The notes under the pieces: generated by a model
Seen by the model: the letters and a program-made list of their open reading frames with translations, nothing else
Told to the model about the DNA's origin: nothing
Databases searched by the model: none
Part shown: positions 9,601-17,478 of the stretch, one piece after another
Position numbering within the stretch: position 1 is the first letter of the stretch
How the letters are laid out: each line of letters opens with the position of its first letter
Source: Bauldia sp.
Lineage (GTDB): Bacteria > Pseudomonadota > Alphaproteobacteria > Rhizobiales > Kaistiaceae
Reading direction: 5' to 3'
DNA length: 32,030 nt
Assembly: GCA_022841545.1 (NCBI GenBank)
Contig: JALHRF010000043.1
Location: 1 to 32,030, forward strand
Made by a program: the position numbers and the translations under genes

Positions 9601-12220
9601 CGATGAGGCTCGACACGAGCGAGGGCAGCGCGATCGCGGCGATTACGAAGACGGTCCAGGCCAGGGCGCCCGGCCCAGGCAGGAGCCAGCCGGCGAGTAG
9701 CGCCGCCACGGCCATCGGCGCAAAGAGCGAGCGCCGCAGGTTGTCGAGCATCTTCCAGCGGCCAAGGAGCGGCGCCGCTGCCGGCTCCTGCTTGCGGCCC
9801 GAGATCCACGGCAGAAGCTGCCAATCACCACGGACCCAGCGGTGCATTCTGGAAATGGCGACATCATAGCGGCGGGGGAATTCCTCCATGAGTTCGACAT
9901 CGCTCGCCAGGCCAGAGCGCGCGAAGTTGCCCTCGTAAAGGTCGTGGCTGAGGATCGCGTTGTCGGGAGCGCGGCCCGCCATTGCCGCCTCAACGGCATC
10001 CACGTCGTAGATGCCTTTGCCGATGAACGTCCCCTCGCCGAACATGTCCTGGTAGAGGTCGGAGATAGGGGCCGCGTAAGGGTCCATCCCCGGGGAGCCG
10101 GAGAATATCCGCTGAAACCATGAGCCGCCGGCCCGCATCGGCAAAGCCATGGTGACACGCGGCTGGATGATGCCGTAGCCGCGAACGACGCGCTGGTCCT
10201 TGCCGTCGAGCACGGGTCGATTAAGCGGATGGGCCATTCGCCCGGCCAGCTTGGCGACCGTGTCGCGCGGCATGCGGGTGTCGGCATCGAGCGTGATGAC
10301 GTACCGAATGCCCTGCGGCAGCGCCGGCTCGAGCCCGTTCAGGGGCAGGAACGAGGTGCCCGATGCTCCGCGAAGCAAGCGGTTGAGCTCCTGGAGCTTT
10401 CCCCGTTTCCGCTCCCAGCCCATCCACGTCCCCTGGGCCTCGTTCCACTGTCTCCGCCGATGGAGAAGGTGGAACCGCGACCCGCTCCGCGGGACGTGGC
10501 GGCGATTGAGCTCCGCTATCCCCTCGATGGCCAGCGTCAGCAGCCGCTCGTCCTCCTCGGACGATTCCGTCGGCGAATCCGGCCAATCGGTCAGGAGCGC
10601 GAAGTAGATGTTCGGGCCGGTGTTGCCGAGATAGTGGACCTCGAGCGATGCAAGCAGTTCGCCCACGGTTGTGGCATTGGTGAGAAGAGCCGGCACCACG
10701 ACGAGGGTCCGGGCCTCATCCGGAACGCCGCCCTGGAAATCGAGGGAAGGAAGCGCCTTGGGGACGAAGGCCGTGGCGATGATGCGGTTCATGATCCCCA
10801 TCGCCAGCTCCGAGGCTGGCACGATGCCGAGGATTGCGAGCGCCAGAACCAGGAACCAAGGTGTGTTCGGATCGACCGCCGCGCCCAGCGCAAGGCCGAG
10901 GACCGCTGCGGTTGCCACCCCGATCAGGGCGACGTAGCCCGGTACTCCTATCCGACCGAGGCCCGCTCCGATCCGTTCGAGCGGACCGGCCGCGTACCCG
11001 GTGGATCGGCGGAGGAGAGGCGCGCCCTCACCGACCAGGTAGTAGCCGGGCTCCGCTTCTTCGCCGGACTGGTCCTCGGCCGAACGGGCCAGGTCGAGAG
11101 CCTCTCTGGCCACCTTGGTCTCGCTTGCGGTCGAATGGCGCGCGACGTTCTCGATCTCGCGGCGATACGCATCACGCGTCTGGAAGTCGAACTCCGCGAA
11201 CCGCGAACCCCTGCGCAGGACATCGTCGACGAGGCTCACGCGCTCGAAGATGTCGCTCCAGTCGATGGCGGATATCTGCCGCATGCTGGTGATGATGTTG
11301 CGGACGGTGACGTTCATCGCGGCCTGGCGCTGGTGTTCGCGGCCGACGAAATCGTCCATGGTCCCGCCCTGTCGGATGGCCTGCTCGTCGAGCCACTGGA
11401 CCGAGGACGTGACCAGGGGCCCAGGGTCGCGCAGACGATGTGCGAGCTGAACCAGGAGGGTGGGGGGGAAAGTCGGGCCGAGATCCTGTAAGGCCTCGGA
11501 AATTGGGATCGGCGGTGCGGCGGTCAAACCCAATACGCGGTCGGCGACGGCGTCAGCGCGACGCCGAAGCCTGTGACTCCTTACGATGCGCTGTGCCCCG
11601 CGACGAAGGTTTTCGACCAGCACGATGCGAAGCGTGATGGCGACGGCCCAGAGCTCGCCGATGGTCAGGGGCTGGACCCGTTGATATGCCGCCAGCATCC
11701 GGCACAGCGTGTCGACGTCGAACCGGCTGTCCATGTGGGCGACGTAGGCCCAAGCGATCCCGAAGACACGCGGGAGGCCGGCGAAGTGGCCCTGAGCGAT
11801 GCGCGGAAGCTGACGGTAGTAGCCTGGGGGCAGATCACCCTTGATCTGGAATATCTGTTCTTCGACGATGTGATAGTTATCGAGAATCCACTCGGCTGAC
11901 GGCGTTATCGTGTCGCCGCTTTCGACCGATCGCGCGATCGCGCGATAACAATTGAGGAGGACGGTCTCATTGTCGCGAAGGCGTCTTGCAAGGGCCTGCC
12001 CGCCAGACCTCGGTCCGCCATAGGACTGAGCTTCCGCTAACGATGAAGCATGCTGCTCAAGGCGGTCGGGCCCGAACTGCTCCGAGCGGATCGGGTCGTT
12101 GTTCCTCCAGAGCCGTGCGTCGCCGCGCCGTGTGAAACCGGTTATGAGCAGCTCGGCGTTCAGAGACTCCGCTCCCTTCCAAAAGGGGTCATCTCGCCGC
12201 GCCAATCCGCAGCGAGCCAC
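3689..12220 (-). CDS. ndvB: cyclic beta-1,2-glucan synthase (NdvB/ChvB/Cgs)
   Basis: A giant inner-membrane enzyme of about 2843 residues, close to the roughly 2800-2870 of rhizobial and Brucella homologues. It builds and cyclises beta-1,2-glucan from UDP-glucose for the periplasm, with roles in osmoadaptation and host interaction. The conserved N-terminal region starts near NDPIRSEQF. Membrane segments follow at about residues 430-480, 829-880 and 957-1010. The GT84 domain has TLDADTRMP with Asp645/Asp647 (compare Brucella D624/D626) and MHRWVRGDW near 790-800. The C-terminal half is a GH94 phosphorylase-like domain that controls chain length, with GYGGFD, WSNNSRENQ and GDWNDGMN (Asp2520). 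The open frame extends to 13036, but that part overlaps a permease in another frame. The GTG at 12220 after AGAAGG gives the best length. An ATG at 12355 lacks a ribosome site. Start uncertain, identity firm. Confidence 0.93.
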   Translation of the reverse strand: MARCGLARRDDPFWKGAESLNAELLITGFTRRGDARLWRNNDPIRSEQFGPDRLEQHASSLAEAQSYGGPRSGGQALARRLRDNETVLLNCYRAIARSVESGDTITPSAEWILDNYHIVEEQIFQIKGDLPPGYYRQLPRIAQGHFAGLPRVFGIAWAYVAHMDSRFDVDTLCRMLAAYQRVQPLTIGELWAVAITLRIVLVENLRRGAQRIVRSHRLRRRADAVADRVLGLTAAPPIPISEALQDLGPTFPPTLLVQLAHRLRDPGPLVTSSVQWLDEQAIRQGGTMDDFVGREHQRQAAMNVTVRNIITSMRQISAIDWSDIFERVSLVDDVLRRGSRFAEFDFQTRDAYRREIENVARHSTASETKVAREALDLARSAEDQSGEEAEPGYYLVGEGAPLLRRSTGYAAGPLERIGAGLGRIGVPGYVALIGVATAAVLGLALGAAVDPNTPWFLVLALAILGIVPASELAMGIMNRIIATAFVPKALPSLDFQGGVPDEARTLVVVPALLTNATTVGELLASLEVHYLGNTGPNIYFALLTDWPDSPTESSEEDERLLTLAIEGIAELNRRHVPRSGSRFHLLHRRRQWNEAQGTWMGWERKRGKLQELNRLLRGASGTSFLPLNGLEPALPQGIRYVITLDADTRMPRDTVAKLAGRMAHPLNRPVLDGKDQRVVRGYGIIQPRVTMALPMRAGGSWFQRIFSGSPGMDPYAAPISDLYQDMFGEGTFIGKGIYDVDAVEAAMAGRAPDNAILSHDLYEGNFARSGLASDVELMEEFPRRYDVAISRMHRWVRGDWQLLPWISGRKQEPAAAPLLGRWKMLDNLRRSLFAPMAVAALLAGWLLPGPGALAWTVFVIAAIALPSLVSSLIGFNWRSTTLSLRQRLDELGADVWRALMQSGFLVVTLVHQAGLMLDAIARTLWRLAVSRRRLLDWVTAEQASRAPELSIAAYYRWMAPGVVVAGLALLVAFTAGPLTGLVALPFAIAWAASPALVFYASRSISHTRAASLGEEDALGLRLIARRTWLFFERFVTPEENWLPPDNYQEPPQAAIAHRTSPTNIGLYLLSVASARDFGWIGLSDMVGRLEATLGTMSRMHRFRGHFYNWYDTVNLRPLDPQYVSTVDSGNLAGHLIALANACEEEIGKLPSRQRIVAGLADHLRLILAIPAEVVGADWLGARDALSEAIANQAQSPDTGSLLATLRPLAETLVAHVPTPKGGAGEAEASVWSRAIAAAIASHRLDLESDGAATLAQHLAVVASIARDLAMSMDYRFLFDTDRQLLSIGYLPSDSQRDPNCYDLLASEARLASFFAIAKGDVPTKHWFRMGRVTTEVAGGAALVSWSGSMFEYLMPSLVMRAPDRSLLAETNRLVVARQIEYGESKGIPWGISESAYNARNFEFTYQYSNFGVPGLGLKRGLSANTVIAPYATGLATMVDPTAAAENYRALAAIGALGSYGYCEAIDFTPGRVPVGETFAIVRNYMAHHQGMTIVAIADALLGGEMRRRFHRESIIAAVELLLQERHPREATAIQIRAEEVKAATEVRIVAPQTPRRTDTPHTAAPQIQILSNGRYSVMLTNAGSGYSRWNELSVTRWREDRTLDDWGSYIYLRDTQANRIWSAAYQPTRVEPDAYAANFSEDRVEFVRRDRTIATTTEILVSAESDAEVRRVSLANMGGMRRDVEVTSYAEIVLGPGAADQAHPAFSKLFVQTEYVPQFDAILAHRRKRAPGDPDLWAAHFAVVEGVTVGTTQFETDRARFIGVGRDLSAPEALERPLTDTVGTVLDPVFSLRCTVRVSPGKTTRIAFWTLVGSSREAVLERLLDCNDTLAYERARTLAWTHAQIQLRHMDLMPDDAGLFQSLAETVLFSEPGLRPTDLPTAVQTALWAQGISGDLPMVLVRIDDIADIGLARQLILAHEYFRLKRLAVDVVILNERASSYIQDLQEALMTSARASQSRTQVLEHGGPGRVFVLRGDLVSDDTRNALLGAARAVLIGRRGGLAEQLKRLATVRIATSSPLRVKRPTHFGPAPDTSGLAFFNGYGGFDVAAREYVVVLRDGARTPAPWINVVANPEFGFHASADGSGYTWSNNSRENQITPWSNDPVANRSGEMIFISDAESGELWGPTAHVHQSPDGAYVARHGFGYSVFEHTAAGIESRFAQFVPVDDPVKVSVLTLRNTGSTPRRLGVTTYCEWVLGPSRSAGIPFIRTELSAGTGALLARNAWNRDYGSRVAFLDLGGRQQSWTGDRSEFVGRLGRVDEPAALLDGRPLSGRVGASLDPCGAMQTVVTLAPGQSTTIVILLGQASSREEADRLVEHYRSVDPDDALEAARERWREILGVVQVETPDPALDLMLNGWLLYQAMACRIWARSGFYQASGAYGFRDQLQDSMAVLMARPSMAREHILKAASRQFEEGDVQHWWLPATGQGVRTHISDDTAWLGYVTATYVATTGDASILDEPVPFLEGPLLAQEEHDAFFQPRSVERTEPLFEHCVLGIERNLLNGAHGLPLMGTGDWNDGMNLVGAGGKGESVWLGWFLCATLARLMPLAEQRGRPDLAARWRAHVVALQSSLEEHGWDGAWYRRAYFDDGTPLGTADGSACRIDSIAQSWAALSGGADASRAASAIASAERELVRPDHKIALLFTPPFDTDTPLEPGYIKGYPPGLRENGGQYTHGAIWLAWALAEQGEGAKAMRLFSMLNPISHAATKADADHYKAEPYVVAADVYSAPGHVGRGGWTWYTGSAGWLYRCGIEALLGLRKLGDTLELNPSIPPEWRGFRIRYRFGGAVFAIEVQNPHGVARGVESLDVDGQLLPINPATVRLVDDGKEHLVTLKLAADRT

Positions 12221-12267
12221 CAGGGCCTTCTTTGTGAAGAGGTCGAACCCCCGACATAATGCGCAGG

Positions 12268-12285
12268 GGTGGAGATGGTTCCACC
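12268..12285. other. hairpin in the gap between permease and glucan synthase genes
   Basis: GGTGGA (12268-12273) and TCCACC (12280-12285) form a perfect 6-bp stem with a 6-base loop in the 296-base gap 12221-12516. No T-run follows on the minus strand, so a terminator role for the transporter operon is only possible. I see nothing else definite in this gap. Confidence 0.25.
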
Positions 12286-12516
12286 GGTAGTTCTGGCTTC
12301 CGGTCCCAGATTCCGCCGCCTGCACTCCGATCGTCACGTCGGCGTTGGCCACCATGCGGCTGCCGTTCGCCGAGACGGGACCAGCAACAGTCCAGTTCAT
12401 CATCGAGCGATTGCAGAATCCACGCCGACGCTCGCGGCGTCTCAGCCTCCCCGTCACTCTGGTCGAGCACGAGTCGGTCGCAAGGCCTCGCTGCCGCCCG
12501 ACGGGTTTTGCAGAGT

Positions 12517-13311
12517 TTAGTGGCCGGCGTTGGTCGCGGCGCGTCGGGCCCGCCAGCGGATTGATTCGCTTACAACGATCACAAGGCAGTTCGCCAGCAC
12601 CACCAGACTGGCCAGTGCATTGAGGCTGGGCGAGAGGCTGAAGCGGAAGTCGGATGCGACCATCACCGACAATGGCTGTACCCGTCCGCTGAGGAAGGCA
12701 GTCACCACGTACTCGCCTGACGACAGGACCATCGCGATGAAGGCTGCGGCGATCAGGCCGTTCCACATCAACGGTAGCTGGACGCGACGGAATGTTTGCC
12801 ATGCGGAGGCGACCAGATCTGCTGCGGCTTCTTCGAGGCGGCTGTCGAGTCGGATGAGCACCGAGGTGATGATGAGCGCGGTAAACGGCAGGATGATCAG
12901 GACTTGCGCCGCAATGATGGTCGCAACGGATCGCTCGATATTGAGTTCGGACAGGAGCAGGAGCTGCGCGACCGCAAATATGATCCGCGGGATCAGGAAG
13001 GGAACGAGCAGAAGGACGATGAACACCAGCTTCCAACGGAATTGGTAGCGGGCGATCGCCAGCGCAGCCAGGCCGCCCAGGGCGGTGGCGATCAGCGCCG
13101 TCGGGAAGGCGATTGTCAGCGTCGTCCAGAAGCCGCCGAGGAATCGCCTGTCGGTGAGGACATCCGCGTACCAGGTCCAGGTGAAGCCCTGGAGGGGAAA
13201 GGCGATCATGTCCGAATCGTTGAACGAAAAGACGGCGATGACCGCCACCGGCATGTACATGAAGGCGTAGACCAGCACGACCCAGACCCGCAGCAATCTC
13301 TCCAAGGTCAC
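12517..13311 (-). CDS. ABC transporter permease, PotC-like (spermidine/putrescine type)
   Basis: A 264-residue inner-membrane protein with about six hydrophobic segments, starting RVWVVLVYAFMYMPVAVIAVFSFNDS, the standard opening of PotC-like permeases. The EAA loop that contacts the ATPase is EEAAADLVASAWQTFRRVQLP. I place the start at the GTG at 13311: it gives the usual length, follows a GGGGGG stretch, and overlaps the stop of the upstream permease by four bases (GTGA), which indicates translational coupling. The longer open frame to 13773 is the shadow of that permease. It is the last gene of the RpiR-binding protein-ATPase-permease-permease series and forms the channel with the PotB-like partner. 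The substrate is likely a cationic or diamino compound, inferred from family and neighbours. Confidence 0.9.
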   Translation of the reverse strand: MTLERLLRVWVVLVYAFMYMPVAVIAVFSFNDSDMIAFPLQGFTWTWYADVLTDRRFLGGFWTTLTIAFPTALIATALGGLAALAIARYQFRWKLVFIVLLLVPFLIPRIIFAVAQLLLLSELNIERSVATIIAAQVLIILPFTALIITSVLIRLDSRLEEAAADLVASAWQTFRRVQLPLMWNGLIAAAFIAMVLSSGEYVVTAFLSGRVQPLSVMVASDFRFSLSPSLNALASLVVLANCLVIVVSESIRWRARRAATNAGH

Positions 13312-14180
13312 GTCCCCCCGAACAAAGCGCGGGTGGCGGGGTGACGCCGGAGGGCGAGAAAAGTCGCGGTCAGCACCACGAAGAGGACGGCCAGCAGCGT
13401 CCAGGCAATGGCGGAGCCCAGCGGCCAGTCGAACGCGGTCCCGAACAGGTCGTTGATCGCGCTGATCACAGTCACGCCTGAGGGCCCGCCGATGAGCTGC
13501 GGCGTGAGGTAGTCGCCGATGACGAGAGCGAAGACCATGAGCCCACCGGCCAGCATACCGGGCAGGGTCAGCGGCAGGATCACGCGCCGGAAGGTCGCGG
13601 CACTGCCGGCGCCGAGATCGGCCGCCGCTTCGAGGTAGCGGTCGTCGAGGCTTTCGAATGACAGCCAGAGCGCGAGCACCATGAAAGGCAGGTAGTTGTA
13701 GGTGAGCACGATCATCGTTGCCGTGGTGCTGAAAAGGAGGGCGCGGATCGGCTCGTCGATCAGCCCGAGCCACTGGAGACCCGTGTTGAGGGCGCCCTCC
13801 GCGCCGAGAACGACCCGCCAGGCGAAGATGCGGATGATGTCGCCGGTGTAGAGCGGAATCAGCAGCGCGGTGAGGAGCGCCGCCTTGAGGAGCCGTACAC
13901 GCTTGGCGATGTAGTAGGCGATCGGATAAGCGATGATGGCGGTGATCGCCGCGACGATCACGCCGTGGCCCAGGGCCTTGATAATCAGGCCGCGATAGGT
14001 GGCACTCGCCGCGACCCGTTCATAATTGGCGAGCGTTGGATCCTTCACCACGGTCACGAAGTCGACCTGGAAGAAGCTGTACGCGAAGAGGACCGCAAGC
14101 GGGATGAGACACAGGCAGGTGACGGCCAGCATCACCGGAGCCACGAGCACCGCGACGATGCCGGCCTGCCGCTCAGCCAC
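13308..14180 (-). CDS. ABC transporter permease, PotB-like (spermidine/putrescine type)
   Basis: A 290-residue membrane protein with six likely transmembrane helices. It opens with a hydrophobic stretch (VAVLVAPVMLAVTCLCLIP) and a short periplasmic part (DPTLANYERV), both typical of PotB-like permeases. The EAA motif is LEAAADLGAGSAATFRRVILP, which couples to the ATPase. The start is GTG at 14180 with GGAG six bases upstream. It lies 27 bases after the ATPase gene and overlaps the next permease by four bases. Together the two permeases form the heterodimeric channel. The family call is firm; the substrate follows only from context. Confidence 0.91.
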   Translation of the reverse strand: MAERQAGIVAVLVAPVMLAVTCLCLIPLAVLFAYSFFQVDFVTVVKDPTLANYERVAASATYRGLIIKALGHGVIVAAITAIIAYPIAYYIAKRVRLLKAALLTALLIPLYTGDIIRIFAWRVVLGAEGALNTGLQWLGLIDEPIRALLFSTTATMIVLTYNYLPFMVLALWLSFESLDDRYLEAAADLGAGSAATFRRVILPLTLPGMLAGGLMVFALVIGDYLTPQLIGGPSGVTVISAINDLFGTAFDWPLGSAIAWTLLAVLFVVLTATFLALRRHPATRALFGGT

Positions 14181-14207
14181 GCCGGACTCCGGTGCGCCAC
14201 ACCCCGT

Positions 14208-15299
14208 TCATGGTCCGCCCGCGAGGCTGCCGGCCGCGACCCAGGCTTGATCCGGATTGAAGCGAATACTGACGTCGTTTCCGGGCTCGGGTGGCGATTC
14301 CGCGCCGGCGAGGCGAACGAACAGGATCTGCTTGCCCGCGGCCACCTGCACCAGCCAGTCAGCGCCCTGGAAGACGACATGGGCAACCTTCGCCGGCAGC
14401 GATGGCGACGCGTCGGACAACGCGATCAGTTCCGGCCGGAGGCAGAGCGAGGCGGGCGCGCCGACCTTCACGCTCGGCGCCGCGGGCGATTCGAACGTGC
14501 CGAAAGCCGAGGCGACCGTCGCCCGGTCTGCGGCTCGGGAGACGACGGCCGCTGGCAGGATATTGGAGCCGCCGATGAAGTCGGCGACATAGGCGGTTTC
14601 GGGTTTGCGATAGATCGTCTGCGGCTCGTCGTTCTGCTCGATCCGTCCGTGGTTCATCACGATGACCCGGTCCGAGAGGGCGAACGCTTCCTCCTGATCG
14701 TGGGTGACGTGAAGGAAGGTCAATCCCAGGCGCCGTTGAAGCTCCCTCAGTTCGATCTGCATGTCCTTCCGCATCTTGCGGTCGAGGGCACTCAGCGGCT
14801 CGTCGAGAAGCAGAAGCCTCGGCCGATTGACGATGGCGCGGGCGAGCGCGACGCGCTGCTGCTGTCCGCCGGAAAGCTGCTGCGTCGCGCGTCGCGCCAT
14901 GTTCTCCAGTCGGACCATGCGGAGCGCCTCGGCCACCCGACCTGAGGCCTCGTCACGCGACACCCCGGCGACCGACAGGCCGAAGCCGACATTCGCCTCG
15001 ACGTCGAGATGGGGAAAGAGCGCGTAACTCTGAAAGACCGTGTTGACCGGCCGTCGCGACGCGGGCACGCCGTCGAGAGACGTCCCGTCGAGGTTGAGGT
15101 GGCCCGACGACGGCGTCTCAAAGCCTCCGATCAGGCGGAGGATGGTGGTCTTACCACAACCGGACGGGCCGAGAAGCGTGACATAGCTGTCCCGCGCCAA
15201 TACGAAGTCCACGCCGCGAACGGCGTGGACCTGGCCATATGACTTGTGCAGGCTGCGGGCTTCAAGCAGCGTGCCCGGGAGCGCCTCACGACCCGTCAC
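14208..15299 (-). CDS. ABC transporter ATP-binding protein, PotA-like
   Basis: A 363-residue ATPase with all canonical motifs: Walker A GPSGCGKTT (about 44-52), Q-loop FQSYALFPH, signature LSGGQQQRVALARA, Walker B LLLLDEPLSALD and switch His in HVTHDQEEA. The C-terminal 110 or so residues form a TOBE-type regulatory region, as in PotA/FbpC proteins. It acts at the cytoplasmic face of the membrane and powers the two downstream permeases. The start is GTG at 15299 with AGGAG five bases upstream. The gap to the binding-protein gene is 21 bases, so it is in the same operon. The motifs look intact, so transport would fail only because of the damaged binding protein, if that damage is real. Confidence 0.93.
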   Translation of the reverse strand: MTGREALPGTLLEARSLHKSYGQVHAVRGVDFVLARDSYVTLLGPSGCGKTTILRLIGGFETPSSGHLNLDGTSLDGVPASRRPVNTVFQSYALFPHLDVEANVGFGLSVAGVSRDEASGRVAEALRMVRLENMARRATQQLSGGQQQRVALARAIVNRPRLLLLDEPLSALDRKMRKDMQIELRELQRRLGLTFLHVTHDQEEAFALSDRVIVMNHGRIEQNDEPQTIYRKPETAYVADFIGGSNILPAAVVSRAADRATVASAFGTFESPAAPSVKVGAPASLCLRPELIALSDASPSLPAKVAHVVFQGADWLVQVAAGKQILFVRLAGAESPPEPGNDVSIRFNPDQAWVAAGSLAGGP

Positions 15300-15320
15300 G
15301 GGCGCTCCTGCCGGCCGGCG

Positions 15321-16396
15321 TCAACTCGCCTTCACTTCGTTCCACAGGCGCACCCAGTCCGCATAGCGCGGCGGATTCTGCTTCCACACGAAGGAACCCA
15401 TCACGGCGAGATCCTTGATGAAGATCTTCTCCTGCTGCTCCGGCGGAAGCTTGTCGCGGACGGCCGAGGTGCTTTGGGCGTATGGACCGCCGAAGGCGAG
15501 CTTCTCACCATAGACGGGCCCGAGTAGATAATCGATCAGCTTGAGGGTGTCGGTCAGCTTCTCGCCTTCCACCCCGACCGGGATCGCGAGCGTGTCGCAC
15601 CACCCGATGACGCCCTCCTTCGGCTTCGCCATTCCCATGTCCAACCCGCGCGCGCGGAGATCGTAGTAGGGCGGCACCCACGAGAAGGCGCAGACCACCT
15701 CGCCGGTGGCGAAAAGGTTGGTGAGGTCAGAGATCGAGTTCCAGTAGGTCCGGAGGAGCTGCTTCTGGGCGATCAGGGCCTTCTTCACCTCGCCCAGTTG
15801 GGCGTCGTCCATGACGAACATTTGGTCCTCGGGGATGCCGAGATACATCGCCGCGATCATGATGCCTTCCAGCGCGTAATCGCGCATGGCGAGCTTGCCC
15901 TTGTACTTCTCGCCGGTGAAGAACACGGACCAATCAGGCGTCTCGTCCATCAGGTCGGCGCGATAGACGATCGGGTTTATGCCCCAGTAGAACGGGATGC
16001 CGTAGGTCTGCCCGTCCTTCTTGCCGAGCTGTGTCTGCGTGAACGTGTCGTAGAGGTAGGCCGCGTTCGGCACCCTCGCGAGGTCGATGGGCTGGAGGAG
16101 GTCGGCACCGACATAGAGCTCGACCTTGTCGAGCCCTGGCGTGATCAGGTCGACCGACGACGTGCCGCCGGCCCTCAGCTTGGCGAACTGCTCGTCGTCG
16201 GTGCCGATGAAGTTCTTGTCGATCGTGATGCCGGTCTCTTCAATGAACGGATTCAGGTACTCGTCCGTCGCGAGGTTCTCCCACGTCATCCACGCAGCGT
16301 GCTCGCAGCGCGGGCTCGCTGGATCGGTGTCATGGTCGCCAGCAGCGTTGCCGCCGCGGTGCCTTGCAGGAAGTGGCGGCGGTTGAGAATGGACAT
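15321..16396 (-). pseudogene. polyamine/opine-type ABC substrate-binding protein, frame broken after the Tat signal
   Basis: The ATG at 16396, with GGAG upstream, starts a twin-arginine signal (MSILNRRHFLQG, Ala-rich core, RARAAS) that reads on to STLRG and then stops at TGA, 16288-16286. The mature binding protein (MTWENLATDEYLNPF onward, about 320 residues to the stop at 15321) continues in the frame one base back. Family members read LRV-(L/M)-TW without a break, so one base appears to be missing near 16289-16298. The mature part has the usual SBP_bac family pattern (DLITPGLDKV; YGIPFYWG; LAMRDYALEG) and would bind the substrate in the periplasm. The TGA overlaps the next-frame ATG as ATGA, so a leaderless product could be made, but it would stay in the cytosol. 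No slippery heptamer is visible. It is either a recent mutation or a sequence error. Confidence 0.85.
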
Positions 16397-16490
16397 CGCA
16401 ATCTCCATCAGTTGTCGAAGGGCGCCATGGCGCCCCGATCGCACGGCGGGAAACGACCACCTCTATGAAAAGTCTTTTTCTGTCAGTTGG

Positions 16491-16505
16491 CAATATGGAA
16501 TATTG
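16491..16505. promoter_or_regulatory. inverted repeat upstream of the binding-protein gene
   Basis: CAATAT-GGA-ATATTG is a perfect 6-bp inverted repeat with a 3-base spacer, in an AT-rich patch 95 bases before the Tat-leader ATG and just after the RpiR gene. It could be a regulator site or part of a promoter for the transporter genes. Nothing else supports a function. Confidence 0.3.
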
Positions 16506-16514
16506 ATTTCATTC

Positions 16515-16531
16515 TGAGCAAGCGATGCTCA
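16515..16531 (-). terminator. weak hairpin at the end of the RpiR gene
   Basis: On the minus strand TGAGCA-tcgct-TGCTCA forms a perfect 6-bp stem with a 5-base loop. It includes the stop codon of the RpiR gene and is followed by an AT-rich stretch without a clear T-run. It may give partial termination between the regulator and the transporter genes. Confidence 0.3.
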
Positions 16532-17422
16532 AACTTTGCGCGGCTTGCCCGGCCGCGGCGCAGCAAAAAGATCGAGCCTCCGGTGCAACTGCTCGATCTC
16601 GTTGAGCCGGTCGATTCCTGCCTGTCCCATGCCAAGGCCGACGGCGGAGCAGATGTAGTTGATGACGCTCATCGGCGCTGCATAGGAATCGAGCTGGCTG
16701 GCGCCCCGGTTGTGGCAGCGAAGGGTCACGGTGGCGACCTGGGCCGTGCCCGCGGCGGTGAAATCGGACAGCAATACGCTCTTCGCACCGGCCGCGGCCG
16801 TGACCGCGAGGATCTCACGGAGCACCGCCGGCCGGCGACGGAAGCCCATGACGAAGAACGCATCCTCGGGTCCGATTCCGACGAGTTCCTCCCCGATCGA
16901 ACTGCCGACCAGCGGCAGCATGCGGACGTCCGGCTTGGCATGCACGAGAAGGCCGCGGGCATAGGAGGCCAAAGCGTAGGAATTGCGGAATCCCAACGTC
17001 CAGACGGTGCGGGCGCGAATCAGGATCTCGATCGCATTGTCGAGCAGGGGTGCAGAGAGGGTCTCTGCGGTACGCGACAGATTGCGGAGGTCCTGGGCGA
17101 TGTGAAGGGCGAGGCTGCCGCTCTGGGCGCGGCTCCGCGCCCCCGCGAGTTCGTAGAGAGGCGAGCCCCAGGCCTCGGCGCTCCGCGCCGCGCGCCGCGC
17201 TTCGCCATAGGTGCGATAGCCGAGCCGCTGAAAGAACCGCGCCGCAGTCGCGTTCGACACGCCGGCCCGCGAGGCCAGCTCGCCGGCGGTGAAGGCGGAG
17301 AGGTTCCCCTGCGACTCCAGCACGACTTCCGCCAGCCGCTTCTCGCTCTCGGTCAGCTCATCGAAGATGTCGAGAATCCTGCCGTCGATGGGGGGAAAGT
17401 GCGGTTCGTCGCCGGAGCTCAT
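16529..17422 (-). CDS. RpiR-family transcriptional regulator (HTH + SIS domain)
   Basis: A 297-residue regulator. The N-terminal HTH_6 domain spans about residues 10-90 (ILDIFDELTESEKRLAEVV, then AGELASRAGVSNATAARFFQRLGY), and the rest is a SIS domain (VWTLGFRNSYALASYARGLL; EDAFFVMGFRRR). RpiR proteins usually sense phosphosugars through SIS, but this RRR-containing form is also found near amino-acid and amine catabolic genes. I start it at the ATG at 17422, where GAGG lies about 10 bases upstream. An ATG at 17458 would add 12 residues but has no ribosome site. It is divergent from dpaL across a 129-base gap with an inverted repeat, and heads the transporter series on its own strand, so it probably controls both arms. 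The ligand is unknown. Confidence 0.9.
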   Translation of the reverse strand: MSSGDEPHFPPIDGRILDIFDELTESEKRLAEVVLESQGNLSAFTAGELASRAGVSNATAARFFQRLGYRTYGEARRAARSAEAWGSPLYELAGARSRAQSGSLALHIAQDLRNLSRTAETLSAPLLDNAIEILIRARTVWTLGFRNSYALASYARGLLVHAKPDVRMLPLVGSSIGEELVGIGPEDAFFVMGFRRRPAVLREILAVTAAAGAKSVLLSDFTAAGTAQVATVTLRCHNRGASQLDSYAAPMSVINYICSAVGLGMGQAGIDRLNEIEQLHRRLDLFAAPRPGKPRKV

Positions 17423-17478
17423 CGTGTCCCAACCTCGATTCAAACGACTTTCACGCATATACGATGATGGAAGAGATT

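Noticed and set aside
12243..12256. TCGAACCCCCGACA, resembling the T-arm end of a tRNA
   Set aside because: No matching acceptor stem, anticodon arm or D-arm can be folded on either strand; the T-stem does not pair.
12221..13036. Upstream extension of the glucan synthase frame to 3115 codons
   Set aside because: From 12517 to 13036 it overlaps a clear permease in another frame on the same strand, and the translation there is Arg-rich nonsense; family length is met without it.
13312..13773. Upstream extension of the PotC-like permease frame
   Set aside because: It overlaps the PotB-like permease in another frame; the GTGA overlap at 13308-13311 gives a normal start.
16286..16396. Programmed -1 frameshifting as explanation for the binding-protein gene
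   Set aside because: No slippery heptamer or homopolymer occurs between the leader and the TGA, and no downstream pseudoknot is evident; a lost base is simpler.
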